Part shown: positions 56,139 to 64,000 of the stretch, piece after piece
Position numbering within the stretch: position 1 is the first letter of the stretch
How the letters are laid out: each line of letters starts with the position of its first letter
Assembly (NCBI RefSeq): GCF_028288465.1
Contig: NZ_JAQBNR010000060.1
Span: forward strand, 91,664-155,663
Source: Ferruginibacter sp.
GTDB taxonomy: Bacteria > Bacteroidota > Bacteroidia > Chitinophagales > Chitinophagaceae
Length of the DNA: 64,000 bases
Direction: 5' to 3'
Made by a program: the position numbers and the translations under genes
The notes under the pieces: generated by a model
What the model saw: the letters and a program-made list of their open reading frames with translations, nothing else
The model's database searches: none
What the model was told of the DNA's origin: nothing

Positions 56139-58307
56139 TTATTTAATCGCGGTATAGCTAATGATGTATTCCTGTCTTTTTTCCAGGTCCGCCTCATATT
56201 GGTTGGCAGCAATTTTTCGCACAGTTCCGTTTTTACAGGAAGGAGTTTTGCTGCTTTTAAAACGAAGCAATCCTTTTCCATACACTGTATTAATTTTTAT
56301 TTGTGTTAGGGTAACTGACACTGCAATGTCACCTTGCGGTGTTGGTACCTTTCCTTCCATCCATTTCAATCCGCCGAGGTCTGGCTCTATTACATATTCA
56401 GCATAGCCGGGTGCAGTTGGTTTAACTCCAAGATAATATTTACCCAACAAATACAAAGGACTTGCACCCCAGGCATGGCACAAACTTTTACCAAACGGCC
56501 GGCCATACATGGCATAGCGTGCAGCTCCTTTTTCAAGCGGATTATATGCTTCCCAAAACGTGGTAGCACCCTCTTTCAGCATGCCTCCCCAATAGTCTTT
56601 CATTTCTTTCAATACATATTTTTGCTGACCGGTTTCTGCCAGCGCTGCCAACTCATAAAAACGCATATAGGGCGTAGTAATTTTTTGCACTTTATCATTC
56701 ATCAGCACATTGTTTTTTACCGCTGCTGTTTTAGCAGAATCAATATAGCCCATCATCATGGCAAACATATTGGCATAACGCGTAACCTGTTTATCAACTA
56801 CGCCATTTTTTCTACCAGAGATAAAAGCCTGCTGTTGAGGATCCCAAAAAGTATCGATGATCTTCTTTCTTAAATCAACCGACAGTTGCTTATACTGCGC
56901 CGCTTTTTGTTCGTCTTTCATCAGCGAAGCGCACACACTCATTGATTCCAGGCTGCGGGCCAGCAACAATTGCATCGCACTTAACTCACCGTCTTTTTCC
57001 ATGGGTGCCCAGTCTAAAAATACCCAGTCGCCTGGTAAGCCTTCTACCATGCCATTGCTGTTTCTTCTTTTCAACACAAAATCCATTAAGGTAACCATGC
57101 GTGGATAAATGCTTTTTAAAAATTGTTCATCGCCTGAATATTGGTAATAATCATAAATGCCCGTGAACCAGTACAGCGAATAATCCAGTATCGTATTGAT
57201 ATGAGCTTCTACCGGCTCTGCACCACGCAAGGCCCAGGTGGATCTTTTAACGGCATCGTTATCAAAAAAAGAATAATAGTTCATCAGGTAAGATTGGACG
57301 GCATCACCCGACCATACCCAATGATCCCGTTTAATGCCATCCAGGAAAAACTCTCTTGTATTCAGTTGCAACGTACGGGCGGCCACATTCCATATCTTGT
57401 TTACTTCTTCATCAGAACAGTTGAATGCACCGCGATTATTCAACGGAAGATATTCATACATCATGGACACATCATTAAAACTAATGGCATCATCATATTG
57501 AATGTTTACAAAACGAAAAGCCCTGGAATGGTCCGCTGTAAAATCACCCTTGGCTTCTTTGACGGAATATTGATCCAATGTTTCGCATGAGTCCATCGAC
57601 ATGGCTTCTTCCAGCGACTCACCATAATACAAAGTAATTTTTCCGCTGCCAAGAAGATTTTTGAGGCGTACAAAACCGATTGTTTCTTCACCAAAATCAA
57701 CCATTACCGAATGCGGACCTTTTGTTGTTTTTACCGCGTTTACTTCTTTGATAGCCAGTTTATATTGAGATGGCAGGACTGTCTTGCTGTTAAAATTCCA
57801 ACTGCCGGCGTGGCCGTCTTTAGCTTTTCCAGTCATATTTTCATCGGAATTGTTATGCACTGTTTCTACATTCCACGTAGTGCCGGAATTGATCGTTTTT
57901 CCTTCGACAAAAACAGCGGGTGGTGTAACCTGGTTGTACACCTGGAAATTAATATTGTGCTTACCCGCAGGAATGGTAATGTGGTGAATGCCGCTCTGCA
58001 CATACCTTCCATCAATGGTTACATTGTATTGGCCTTCTACCGTTGCATCAATTGTTTCCGGCGCCGCCAGCTCCACTTCCTTTGAAAAATTAACAACAAT
58101 TTGGTGACTGAATACCTGCCAGAAAGGAGGAATGGAAGCATATCTTTCCGTGCGCCTGGTTTGCACCTGGTTACTCAGCCAAATTTCAAAATCGCCGGGG
58201 TACCAAATCCAGGTAGCTTTGGCTTGCGCCGCAACTGTGTTAAATAAAAAGGAGGCTATTACAAGTAACAGGATTGGCCTGGAACGGTTTGTTGTAAGTT
58301 GAATCAT
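56139..58307 (-). CDS. GH78-like alpha-L-rhamnosidase, secreted
   Basis: This 722-residue protein has a signal peptide (start ATG 58307, MIQLTTNRSRPILLLVIAS; a TTG three codons earlier is rejected). N-terminal beta domains precede the barrel, which begins near residue 320. The acid-motif region reads FLDGIKRDHWVWSGDAVQSY, where RDHWVWSGD replaces the usual RNERxGWxGD, so the Glu is changed to Asp. The second motif TTFWEAYNPLEKGA keeps its Glu. This fits a divergent GH78 subgroup, and activity may differ from the larger partner. It is the first gene of the operon and is divergent from the GntR regulator. Confidence 0.87.
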   Translation of the reverse strand: MIQLTTNRSRPILLLVIASFLFNTVAAQAKATWIWYPGDFEIWLSNQVQTRRTERYASIPPFWQVFSHQIVVNFSKEVELAAPETIDATVEGQYNVTIDGRYVQSGIHHITIPAGKHNINFQVYNQVTPPAVFVEGKTINSGTTWNVETVHNNSDENMTGKAKDGHAGSWNFNSKTVLPSQYKLAIKEVNAVKTTKGPHSVMVDFGEETIGFVRLKNLLGSGKITLYYGESLEEAMSMDSCETLDQYSVKEAKGDFTADHSRAFRFVNIQYDDAISFNDVSMMYEYLPLNNRGAFNCSDEEVNKIWNVAARTLQLNTREFFLDGIKRDHWVWSGDAVQSYLMNYYSFFDNDAVKRSTWALRGAEPVEAHINTILDYSLYWFTGIYDYYQYSGDEQFLKSIYPRMVTLMDFVLKRRNSNGMVEGLPGDWVFLDWAPMEKDGELSAMQLLLARSLESMSVCASLMKDEQKAAQYKQLSVDLRKKIIDTFWDPQQQAFISGRKNGVVDKQVTRYANMFAMMMGYIDSAKTAAVKNNVLMNDKVQKITTPYMRFYELAALAETGQQKYVLKEMKDYWGGMLKEGATTFWEAYNPLEKGAARYAMYGRPFGKSLCHAWGASPLYLLGKYYLGVKPTAPGYAEYVIEPDLGGLKWMEGKVPTPQGDIAVSVTLTQIKINTVYGKGLLRFKSSKTPSCKNGTVRKIAANQYEADLEKRQEYIISYTAIK

Positions 58308-58644
58308 AGCGAGCAATGTTTTTTTGGGAAGATGACTTCCTTTTTTAAATATTTATGCGATGTTATGCGGCCATGTACAAGAGTCGCGTTAGCATAACAA
58401 TCATTGTAGTAAAAGTAGATGTAATAATTGACGTTACTATCCTGTACTTACATGGGCTGCACTATTTATTACATCAAGCGGGCATCTCCTTGTATCAACT
58501 CATTGTGTCATTGTAACACGAAATAACATGCACGTGAATAAAGTGGCTACAAAAAACACTATTTTCGTTTGCACAATTTTTAATTTTCCAACAGGCACGG
58601 CTTGGTAAAAGCCAATATCGTGTGGACAAATCATTGTTTTTTAG
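58308..58644. promoter_or_regulatory. Divergent promoter region of the rhamnosidase locus
   Basis: This 337-base region serves both the rhamnosidase operon and the regulator gene. It contains the inverted repeat TGTTATGC (58361-58368) / GCATAACA (58392-58399), preceded by another TTATGCGA copy at 58353, and a second imperfect palindrome, GTGTCATTGTAACAC (58505-58519). These are the best operator candidates for the GntR protein. Confidence 0.55.
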
Positions 58645-59676
58645 ATGGCTTCTGAAAATATTTACAGTTTAATTACCATTGATGAATATGCTGTAACACC
58701 CAAGTACATGCAGCTTACCAACTCTATCGTAAAAGCCATTGAAAAAGGGAAAATTGAAAAAGGCTACCAGCTGCCTTCCATCAACGATTTAAGTTTTGAG
58801 CTGGACATTTCCCGCGACACTGCCGAAAAAGCCTATAAACATTTAAAGAAAAGAGGCGTGATCGGTTCCGTGCCGGGCAAGGGCTATTTTATCAGCAATG
58901 CGGATGTAAAGCAACCCATTAAAATATTTTTACTGTTTAATAAATTAAGCACCCATAAAAAAATATTATACGATGCTTTTGTGGCGGGTATTGGCAAAGA
59001 TGCGGTCATTGACTTTTACATTTATAACAATGATTTTGCCTTGTTCAGAAAGTTGCTTGAGAACAAAAAAGATGATTATACCAACTTCGTTATTATCCCG
59101 CATTTTTTAGAAGGAGGTGACAAAGCACATGAAATTATCAACACAATACCAAAGGAAAAGCTGCTGCTGCTGGACCAGTTGTTGCCAGGCGTAGCAGGTA
59201 ATTTTGCGGCCGTGTATGAAGACTTTGAAAAGGATTTGTATGAAGCACTGGAGCAAGTATTGGACCGGTTAAGCCATTACCAGACCATCAAAATTATTTT
59301 TCCTGATTACACTTACCATCCTAAAAAAATACTGGAAGGTTTTTACCGTTTCTGCACACAGTATGCTTTTAACTACGAGGTGGTATCCAATGTAAATAAA
59401 GCCACTATTTCAGCAGGCGAAGTATTTATCAGCCTGATGGAAAATGACCTGGTGGTGCTGATAGAAAAAATCATTGAAACCAAACTGGAAGTGGGTAAAG
59501 ATGTTGGGGTAATATCTTACAATGAAACACCGCTGAAAAAAATAATCCTCAATGGCATTACCACCATTTCTACAGATTTTCATTTGATGGGTCAGAAAGC
59601 AGCTGAACTTATTTTAGCAAAATCTACTGAACATGTTGCTACGCCATTTCATTTAACGTTGCGGGCTTCTTTATAA
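58645..59676 (+). CDS. GntR-type regulator with sugar-binding sensor domain
   Basis: This 343-residue regulator starts with a GntR winged helix (about 18-92: KYMQLTNSIVKAIEKGKIEK, LPSINDLSFELDISRDTAEK, GSVPGKGYFIS). It continues with a periplasmic-binding-protein/LacI-like domain (about 100-343) that includes VGVISYNETPLKKIILNGIT and MGQKAAELIL. This architecture is typical of Bacteroidota sugar regulators, in which a monosaccharide is the effector. Being divergent from the two rhamnosidases, it probably senses L-rhamnose or a derivative and controls them (inference). Confidence 0.9.
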   Translation: MASENIYSLITIDEYAVTPKYMQLTNSIVKAIEKGKIEKGYQLPSINDLSFELDISRDTAEKAYKHLKKRGVIGSVPGKGYFISNADVKQPIKIFLLFNKLSTHKKILYDAFVAGIGKDAVIDFYIYNNDFALFRKLLENKKDDYTNFVIIPHFLEGGDKAHEIINTIPKEKLLLLDQLLPGVAGNFAAVYEDFEKDLYEALEQVLDRLSHYQTIKIIFPDYTYHPKKILEGFYRFCTQYAFNYEVVSNVNKATISAGEVFISLMENDLVVLIEKIIETKLEVGKDVGVISYNETPLKKIILNGITTISTDFHLMGQKAAELILAKSTEHVATPFHLTLRASL

Positions 59677-59900
59677 CACGTTGCACTTTTATAAATTTAT
59701 TTCGAAAAAACTTTACTCAACTTTCTGGGGCTGCTTTCTTTTTGTCATGATAAAAAAAATCAAACCTGCATGGCTGACGCTAGTCGGACGGAGTCGAGAA
59801 TAAAGAGGCCGAAATTTTTATCCGGGGCCGTTTAAAGAGCGGGCTTAGCTGCTTTATGCACCAATAGTACACGTGTGCGACGCAACGATGCCGATTTTAG

Positions 59901-59908
59901 TACCTTTG
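59901..59908 (+). promoter_or_regulatory. -7 box (TACCTTTG) upstream of mutS2
   Basis: TACCTTTG fits the TAnnTTTG consensus 41 bases before the mutS2 ATG. The -33 element is poor (TGTG instead of TTTG, spacing somewhat long), so the call rests on the -7 box and position. Confidence 0.45.
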
Positions 59909-59948
59909 CCCGGACAAAAAATAAAATAATACTTAAGCGAATAACAGA

Positions 59949-62063
59949 ATGAAATTTTTTCCGGAATCGGCCCTGGTACAGTTGGAATATGAAAAGGTGA
60001 AAACTTTGCTGGCAGAGTATTGCCGCACTGAATACGGCAAAGCAAAAGCAAATAACTTACGCATACACACAAGAAAGGATTTTATAGAAACCGATCTGCG
60101 GCAGGGATATGAATATAAACTGGTAATGCAAACCGGCCAGTATTTTCCCAATGATTTTGTGCTGAATGTGAGCAGGGAAATTAAACTCCTCAGCATACCC
60201 GGCGCTGTGTTAACGGGCGAACAATTTTTATTTATCCGCAAGCTGGCAGAAAATACCAGCAATATTTTCAAGTGGTTCGACAATGAGCGGCGCCTCGCCT
60301 ACCCCGCCCTTATCAAAGTAATTGAAAACACGTATTACGAAAAGAGCATTACAGAACTGATAGATGATATACTGGATGAATCGGGCAGCGTGAAAGACAG
60401 TGCCAGCGAGGAATTGGCCAAAATAAGAATGAGCCTGTACCGTAAACGCAACGAATTAAGAAAGGTATTCGACCGGCTGGTAAGCAAGCTGAACAAACTC
60501 GGCCACCTGGCGGATATTGAGGAAAGTTTTATGAATGGCCGCCGTGTACTGGCTGTATTTGCAGAACAAAAACGCATGATTAAGGGCGTGCTGCACGGTG
60601 AAAGTGATAGTCGCCGCACCACGTTTATTGAGCCGGAAGAAACCACAGAATTAAACAATGAAATTTTTTCGCTGGAGCATGAAGAAAGCCGCGAAGTATA
60701 TAAAATTTTACGCAAACTTACCCAGCAACTCAGCGTGTATGCGCCGCTGCTAAAAACCTATCACGATACTGCTGGTGAATTTGATTTTATTTATGCCAAG
60801 GCCAAATGGGCCATTGCAACAGGCGGTAATTTTCCGCAGTTGTATGACAAGGCGCACATTCATTTGATCAATGCCTATCATCCGCTGCTTTTATTGTACA
60901 ACCAAAAAAGCAACAAACCTACCATACCTGTTAACATTACGCTGAATGATAAGAACCGTATACTGGTAATCAGCGGTCCGAATGCGGGCGGTAAAACGGT
61001 TACGTTGAAAACCGTGGGCCTGTTGCAGCTGATGATGCAGAGTGGCTTGCTGGTGCCCGTTCACCCCGACAGTGAGATGGGGATTTTTAAACAGATCATG
61101 ATTCATATTGGTGACACGCAGAGCCTGGAATTTGAGTTGAGTACTTATTCCAGTCACCTTAAGAATATGAAACATTTTATGGAGAACGCCAATGGTAAAA
61201 CGCTGTTCTTTATAGATGAGCTGGGTAGCGGCAGTGACCCAAATTTAGGGGGCGCTTTTGCGGAAGTGATTATGGAAGAACTGGCGCACAAACACAGTTT
61301 CGGCATTGTTACTACGCATTACCTTAACCTGAAAGTGATGGCCAATAAAGTGCCCGGCATCATCAATGGCGCCATGCAGTTTGATGAAAAGAACCTGTTA
61401 CCGATGTACCGGCTGATTACCGGAAAGCCAGGCAGCAGCTATACTTTCTCCATCGCTGAAAGAATCGGCCTGGATAAAAAACTGATCGACAAAGCCAGGA
61501 CGCTGGTGGATGAAGATCATTTTACGCTGGATAAATTACTGAACCGAACCGAGCAGGACCTGCAGAAAATAGATATTGAAAAAAAAGAGCTCACCCATTT
61601 ATTAAAAGAAAATGAGCGGCTGAAAAAAGAGATGCAGCAGGTATTAAATAAAGAGAAACACAACCAGGAAATTGAACGCCTGAAACACCAGAATAAATTA
61701 TCAGAAAACCAGTTGCAGTATTTAAAAGATATGGAGCGCAGGCTGAAAGCGATGGTGATTGAATGGCGCCGCTCGGATGATAAAGACAAAGTGGTAAAAA
61801 TGATTCATGCGTTGCTGTTTAACCAGAAGGAAAAAATGGTGAATGAGAAGCAGCAAAAGAAACTGAATGAAAAATTTATACAGGTGCAGGGCGAGGTAAA
61901 ACCCGGCGATAAAGTAATGATGCGGCAGAACCGGCAGGTGGGCATTTTAAAAGAGATCAGGGGTAAAAAAGCCATTGTGCAGCTGGGGGTAGTGCCGCTT
62001 ACGGTAAGCCTGAATGATTTAAGCCTGGTGCTGGAAAAAGAGCCGGCAGGCGAAGGCAGTTAA
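59949..62063 (+). CDS. mutS2: MutS2-type ATPase without visible Smr domain
   Basis: This 704-residue MutS2 family protein has an N-terminal core/lever region (1-300), Walker A GPNAGGKTVTLKT (343-355), Walker B KTLFFIDELGSGSDP, the switch motif IVTTHYLNL, a long coiled coil (about 530-640) and a KOW-like beta region (VQGEVKPGDKVMMRQNRQVG). It then stops after SLNDLSLVLEKE, where canonical MutS2 (about 780-800) continues into the Smr nuclease domain. MutS2 acts in suppression of recombination and in ribosome rescue in other bacteria. The stop is clean, with no Smr remnant afterwards. Confidence 0.9.
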   Translation: MKFFPESALVQLEYEKVKTLLAEYCRTEYGKAKANNLRIHTRKDFIETDLRQGYEYKLVMQTGQYFPNDFVLNVSREIKLLSIPGAVLTGEQFLFIRKLAENTSNIFKWFDNERRLAYPALIKVIENTYYEKSITELIDDILDESGSVKDSASEELAKIRMSLYRKRNELRKVFDRLVSKLNKLGHLADIEESFMNGRRVLAVFAEQKRMIKGVLHGESDSRRTTFIEPEETTELNNEIFSLEHEESREVYKILRKLTQQLSVYAPLLKTYHDTAGEFDFIYAKAKWAIATGGNFPQLYDKAHIHLINAYHPLLLLYNQKSNKPTIPVNITLNDKNRILVISGPNAGGKTVTLKTVGLLQLMMQSGLLVPVHPDSEMGIFKQIMIHIGDTQSLEFELSTYSSHLKNMKHFMENANGKTLFFIDELGSGSDPNLGGAFAEVIMEELAHKHSFGIVTTHYLNLKVMANKVPGIINGAMQFDEKNLLPMYRLITGKPGSSYTFSIAERIGLDKKLIDKARTLVDEDHFTLDKLLNRTEQDLQKIDIEKKELTHLLKENERLKKEMQQVLNKEKHNQEIERLKHQNKLSENQLQYLKDMERRLKAMVIEWRRSDDKDKVVKMIHALLFNQKEKMVNEKQQKKLNEKFIQVQGEVKPGDKVMMRQNRQVGILKEIRGKKAIVQLGVVPLTVSLNDLSLVLEKEPAGEGS

Positions 62064-62509
62064 TTGCAACCCTCTTTTCTGCGGGTATCGGTGATACCCA
62101 TAATTTTCCAGTTACCGTTTCTGTTTATCAGTGTAAACACATCCACACCGCAGTGATAGAACTGGTCGTTAAAAAATAGCTTATACGGCGTCCACGCAAT
62201 CGCCATGGCGCCGTCAATTTTTATATCAAAACTCAACGGACGTTCATCTATATTTTTTCCCTTTAAATCGGTCACCTGTTTTAAAAAGGCGGCCATTTTT
62301 TCTTCTTCCAAAACGGTAGTACCGGTTTTTGTCTGCATAATGGAATATAAAAAACAAGCCGAATCCAGCGTGCTGCTGATGAGTGCCGAATCATTGCTTT
62401 TCATGCCGGCAAAAAAAGTATTGATTGATTTTTTTATGGCCTCCGTTTCGGGTTGTGCAATAACCCTGTTGCAGAAAAACAGGAATGCAAGAAGAGCTGT
62501 TAATTTCAT
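62060..62509 (-). CDS. NTF2/SnoaL-like secreted protein
   Basis: This 149-residue protein has a signal peptide (KLTALLAFLFFCNRVIAQ) and an NTF2-like cone-shaped domain (IKKSINTFFAGMKSNDSALI, then RPLSFDIKIDGAMAIAWTPY, VDVFTLINRNGNWKIMGITD). This fold binds small ligands, and this subgroup (DUF4440/lumazine-binding-like) has no assigned activity. Its stop codon overlaps that of mutS2 on the other strand (shared TTAA at 62060-62063), so the two genes converge without any spacer. Confidence 0.85.
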   Translation of the reverse strand: MKLTALLAFLFFCNRVIAQPETEAIKKSINTFFAGMKSNDSALISSTLDSACFLYSIMQTKTGTTVLEEEKMAAFLKQVTDLKGKNIDERPLSFDIKIDGAMAIAWTPYKLFFNDQFYHCGVDVFTLINRNGNWKIMGITDTRRKEGCN

Positions 62510-62665
62510 TGGTTTATATATTTATGGATAAAGATTGGCAATTTTTTGAACACGGCAACAAATATTTTATTAGTGGCTATGAAGTCCCGGATGCCCGTGC
62601 TCAGGGCTGTTGCAGCGATCTGCATTGTGCACGATTGAAATAAAACACCGATATCGCAATTTATT

Positions 62666-62697
62666 TTTGGTGGATAAAGTGCAACACTATTATTTTG
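62666..62697 (+). promoter_or_regulatory. Promoter of tRNA-Ser
   Basis: TTTG at 62666-62669, a spacer of 20 bases and TTATTTTG at 62690-62697 match the Bacteroidota TTTG-N19-21-TAnnTTTG promoter with one mismatch. The tRNA begins 6 bases downstream, so transcription would start at or just before its first base. Confidence 0.6.
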
Positions 62698-62702
62698 CAC
62701 CC

Positions 62703-62787
62703 GGAGAGTTGGCAGAGCGGTCGATTGCGGCAGTCTTGAAAACTGTTGACTGTAACAGGTCCTGGGGTTCGAATCCCTAACTCTCCG
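62703..62787 (+). tRNA. tRNA-Ser(UGA)
   Basis: A class II tRNA of 85 bases. Acceptor arms GGAGAGT and ACTCTCC with discriminator G, a D-arm with GAGCGGTCGA, an anticodon stem GCAGT/ACTGT enclosing loop CTTGAAA (anticodon TGA), a long variable arm and T-loop TTCGAAT. The CCA end is not encoded. It reads codon UCA and its relatives. A tyrosine recombinase gene follows 258 bases downstream, so its 3' end is a plausible integration site. Confidence 0.96.
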
Positions 62788-62818
62788 CTGAAATCACTAA
62801 TTTAAGATTAAGATTTAT

Positions 62819-62862
62819 AAGAATCCCTGCAAAATCAAGTATTTGCGGGGATTCTTGTTTTT
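62819..62862 (+). terminator. Rho-independent terminator after tRNA-Ser
   Basis: AAGAATCCCTGCAAA (62819-62833) pairs with TTTGCGGGGATTCTT (62842-62856), 15 pairs with one G-T wobble around an 8-base loop, then GTTTTT. Confidence 0.88.
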
Positions 62863-62912
62863 AGCTTTACCTCATTTTACCCCTCTTTTTAGCTGTTTTC
62901 CGTGCGTAAGTC

Positions 62913-62945
62913 GGTGAGTCTTTTCTAAATTGAAAAAGACTCACC
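62913..62945. repeat. 12-bp perfect inverted repeat before the integrase
   Basis: GGTGAGTCTTTT (62913-62924) and AAAAGACTCACC (62934-62945) flank a 9-base spacer. It lies between the tRNA terminator and the recombinase start at 63046. The geometry resembles a tyrosine-recombinase core site, but an operator or a weak terminator is also possible. Confidence 0.7.
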
Positions 62946-63045
62946 AGACTTTACACAAACGGCTATTTATTAACAGTTTACATAAAAGCAACTATCTTTT
63001 TCAGGTCGTTAAAAAGTTAATTTTAAACCTTAAAAAAGTGCGTAT

Positions 63046-64000
63046 ATGGAACAAAGTTTTGGTTTTATATTTTTTCTTAGAAAAAATAAGGGAAATGATC
63101 AGTCGCAGCAAATTGTTTACATGCGGATAACGGTTGATTGTCAGCGTAGTGAGATCAGTACAAAGCGAAAATGCAACCCAGCCTCCTGGCACGTGGATGC
63201 TGGTCGAATGAGCGGCAAGACGGATGACGTTAAGGCCTTTAACGCTTACCTGGACGTTTTACAACACAAAGTATACGAAGCAAAAAAGCAGCTGATTGAA
63301 TTAAGCAAACCAGTCACTGCAGACAACATTAAAAACCTGTTGCTTGGCATAGAAGAGGAAAAACCGAAATACTTGTTGCTGGAAATATTCAGGCAACATA
63401 ATCAACAAGTGGCAGCATTGGTTGGACGGGATTATGCCCCTGGCACTTTAACTAGGTACGAGACTTCTTACAAACATACCCGTGCTTTTTTATTATCGAG
63501 GTATAAAAAGGATGACATTGATGTTAATCAGCTCAAATATGAATTTATCACTGAATACGAGTTCTGGCTGAAGACTGTTCGTAATTGTGCGCACAATAGT
63601 GCCATTAAATATCTGGCTAATTTCAGAAAAATTATCCTTCGTTGCCTGCGCAATGGCTGGCTGGTAAAAGATCCGTTTGCCGGTTTCAGCATGGTAAAAA
63701 AGGAAGTTGACCGGGTGGCATTAACAGAAAATGAATTACAAAAGTTAGCCGCTATTAAACTAAATGCTGAAAGACTATCGCTTGTAAGGGATATTTTTTT
63801 ATTTAGCTGTTATTCCGGTCTTGCCTATGCAGATGTTCAGAAGCTGAAACGCTCTGAAGTAGCTACCGGCATTGACGGCGAAAAATGGATCTTTATAAAA
63901 AGACAAAAGACCGATGCCCTGTCCAGAATTCCCTTGCTGCCCCCTGCCGCTGAAATTCTAAACCGCTATGTGGCAGACCCCCAATGTTTATTGAAAGACC
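63046..64000 (+). CDS. Tyrosine recombinase/integrase (5' part, truncated by window)
   Basis: An open frame from ATG 63046 runs off the right edge (318 codons). Residues 1-90 form a Bacteroidota-type arm-DNA-binding domain (FGFIFFLRKNKGNDQSQQIV, STKRKCNPASWHVD). Residues 108-215 form the SAM-like core-binding domain (GTLTRYETSYKHTRAFLL, FRKIILRCLRNGWLVKDPF). The catalytic domain starts near 225 (RVALTENELQKLAAI, then IFLFSCYSGLAYADVQKLKR). TGLAYAD replaces the canonical TGLR with its first catalytic Arg, as in many integrases of Bacteroidota elements (IntDOT also lacks it). The HxLR and Tyr motifs lie beyond the window. Next to tRNA-Ser it marks the probable left end of an integrated element. 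Confidence 0.9.
   Translation, partial: MEQSFGFIFFLRKNKGNDQSQQIVYMRITVDCQRSEISTKRKCNPASWHVDAGRMSGKTDDVKAFNAYLDVLQHKVYEAKKQLIELSKPVTADNIKNLLLGIEEEKPKYLLLEIFRQHNQQVAALVGRDYAPGTLTRYETSYKHTRAFLLSRYKKDDIDVNQLKYEFITEYEFWLKTVRNCAHNSAIKYLANFRKIILRCLRNGWLVKDPFAGFSMVKKEVDRVALTENELQKLAAIKLNAERLSLVRDIFLFSCYSGLAYADVQKLKRSEVATGIDGEKWIFIKRQKTDALSRIPLLPPAAEILNRYVADPQCLLKD

Noticed and set aside
63001..63192. Minus-strand frame overlapping the integrase start
   Set aside because: The plus-strand integrase frame explains this stretch with clear family motifs.
1..64000. CRISPR arrays
   Set aside because: No regularly spaced direct repeats of 25-40 bases with unique spacers were seen by eye on either strand.

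Overview
The window looks like a chromosomal segment of a Bacteroidota bacterium, most likely family Chitinophagaceae (inference). The grounds are moderate-to-low GC with AT-rich spacers, TAnnTTTG-type promoter elements, many signal-peptide and lipoprotein genes, MutS-type paralogues, a TssD/Hcp of the Bacteroidota kind, GH3 and GH78 enzymes, GlxA-type AraC regulators and a Bacteroidota-style tyrosine recombinase. I cannot resolve the genus.

Layout. 1-12.2 kb: single housekeeping or accessory genes (LmbE-like deacetylase, orphan Hcp, APC permease, GH3 glycosidase, a molybdopterin oxidoreductase with its b-type cytochrome, M28 peptidase, two secreted proteins of unknown role). 12.4-20 kb: short MutS-like ATPase, MtfA-type peptidase, a frameshifted DinB gene, GNAT, a Met-rich secreted protein, GlcG/HbpS-like protein, AraC regulator, class C beta-lactamase-like hydrolase, and a frameshifted membrane-protein gene. 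20-29 kb: a six-gene, one-strand cluster ending in a strong terminator. Its last gene encodes a 1768-residue protein with two alpha/beta-hydrolase domains, a CHAT (caspase-like) protease domain and a helical tail. Upstream of it lie an endolysin-like M15 peptidase, two lipoproteins, a small helical protein and a zincin-like protein with an HELCE motif. This is the best candidate for an undescribed system.

29.4-46 kb: sugar-isomerase-like protein, TPR sensor kinase, GlxA-type regulator facing a tandem pair of SRPBCC proteins, DinB protein, a response regulator next to a 1829-residue kinase (REC, ten PAS, GAF, HisKA, HATPase), an HGSNAT-like membrane protein, a zinc-ribbon protein and an RDD protein. 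46-52 kb: a tripartite RND efflux operon (adaptor, pump, TolC-type lipoprotein). 52.4-59.7 kb: two GH78-type alpha-L-rhamnosidases in one operon, divergent from a GntR regulator with a sugar-binding-protein-like sensor domain, which together form a rhamnoside utilisation locus. 59.9-62.5 kb: MutS2 without a visible Smr domain, and an NTF2-like secreted protein converging on it.

62.7 kb to the end: a tRNA-Ser(UGA) gene with its own promoter and terminator, then a 12-bp inverted repeat and the 5' part of a tyrosine recombinase that runs off the window. This is probably the left edge of an integrated mobile element lying outside the window.

Several start codons were moved to internal ATGs because the longest open frames begin at TTG codons ahead of a better signal peptide or domain start.
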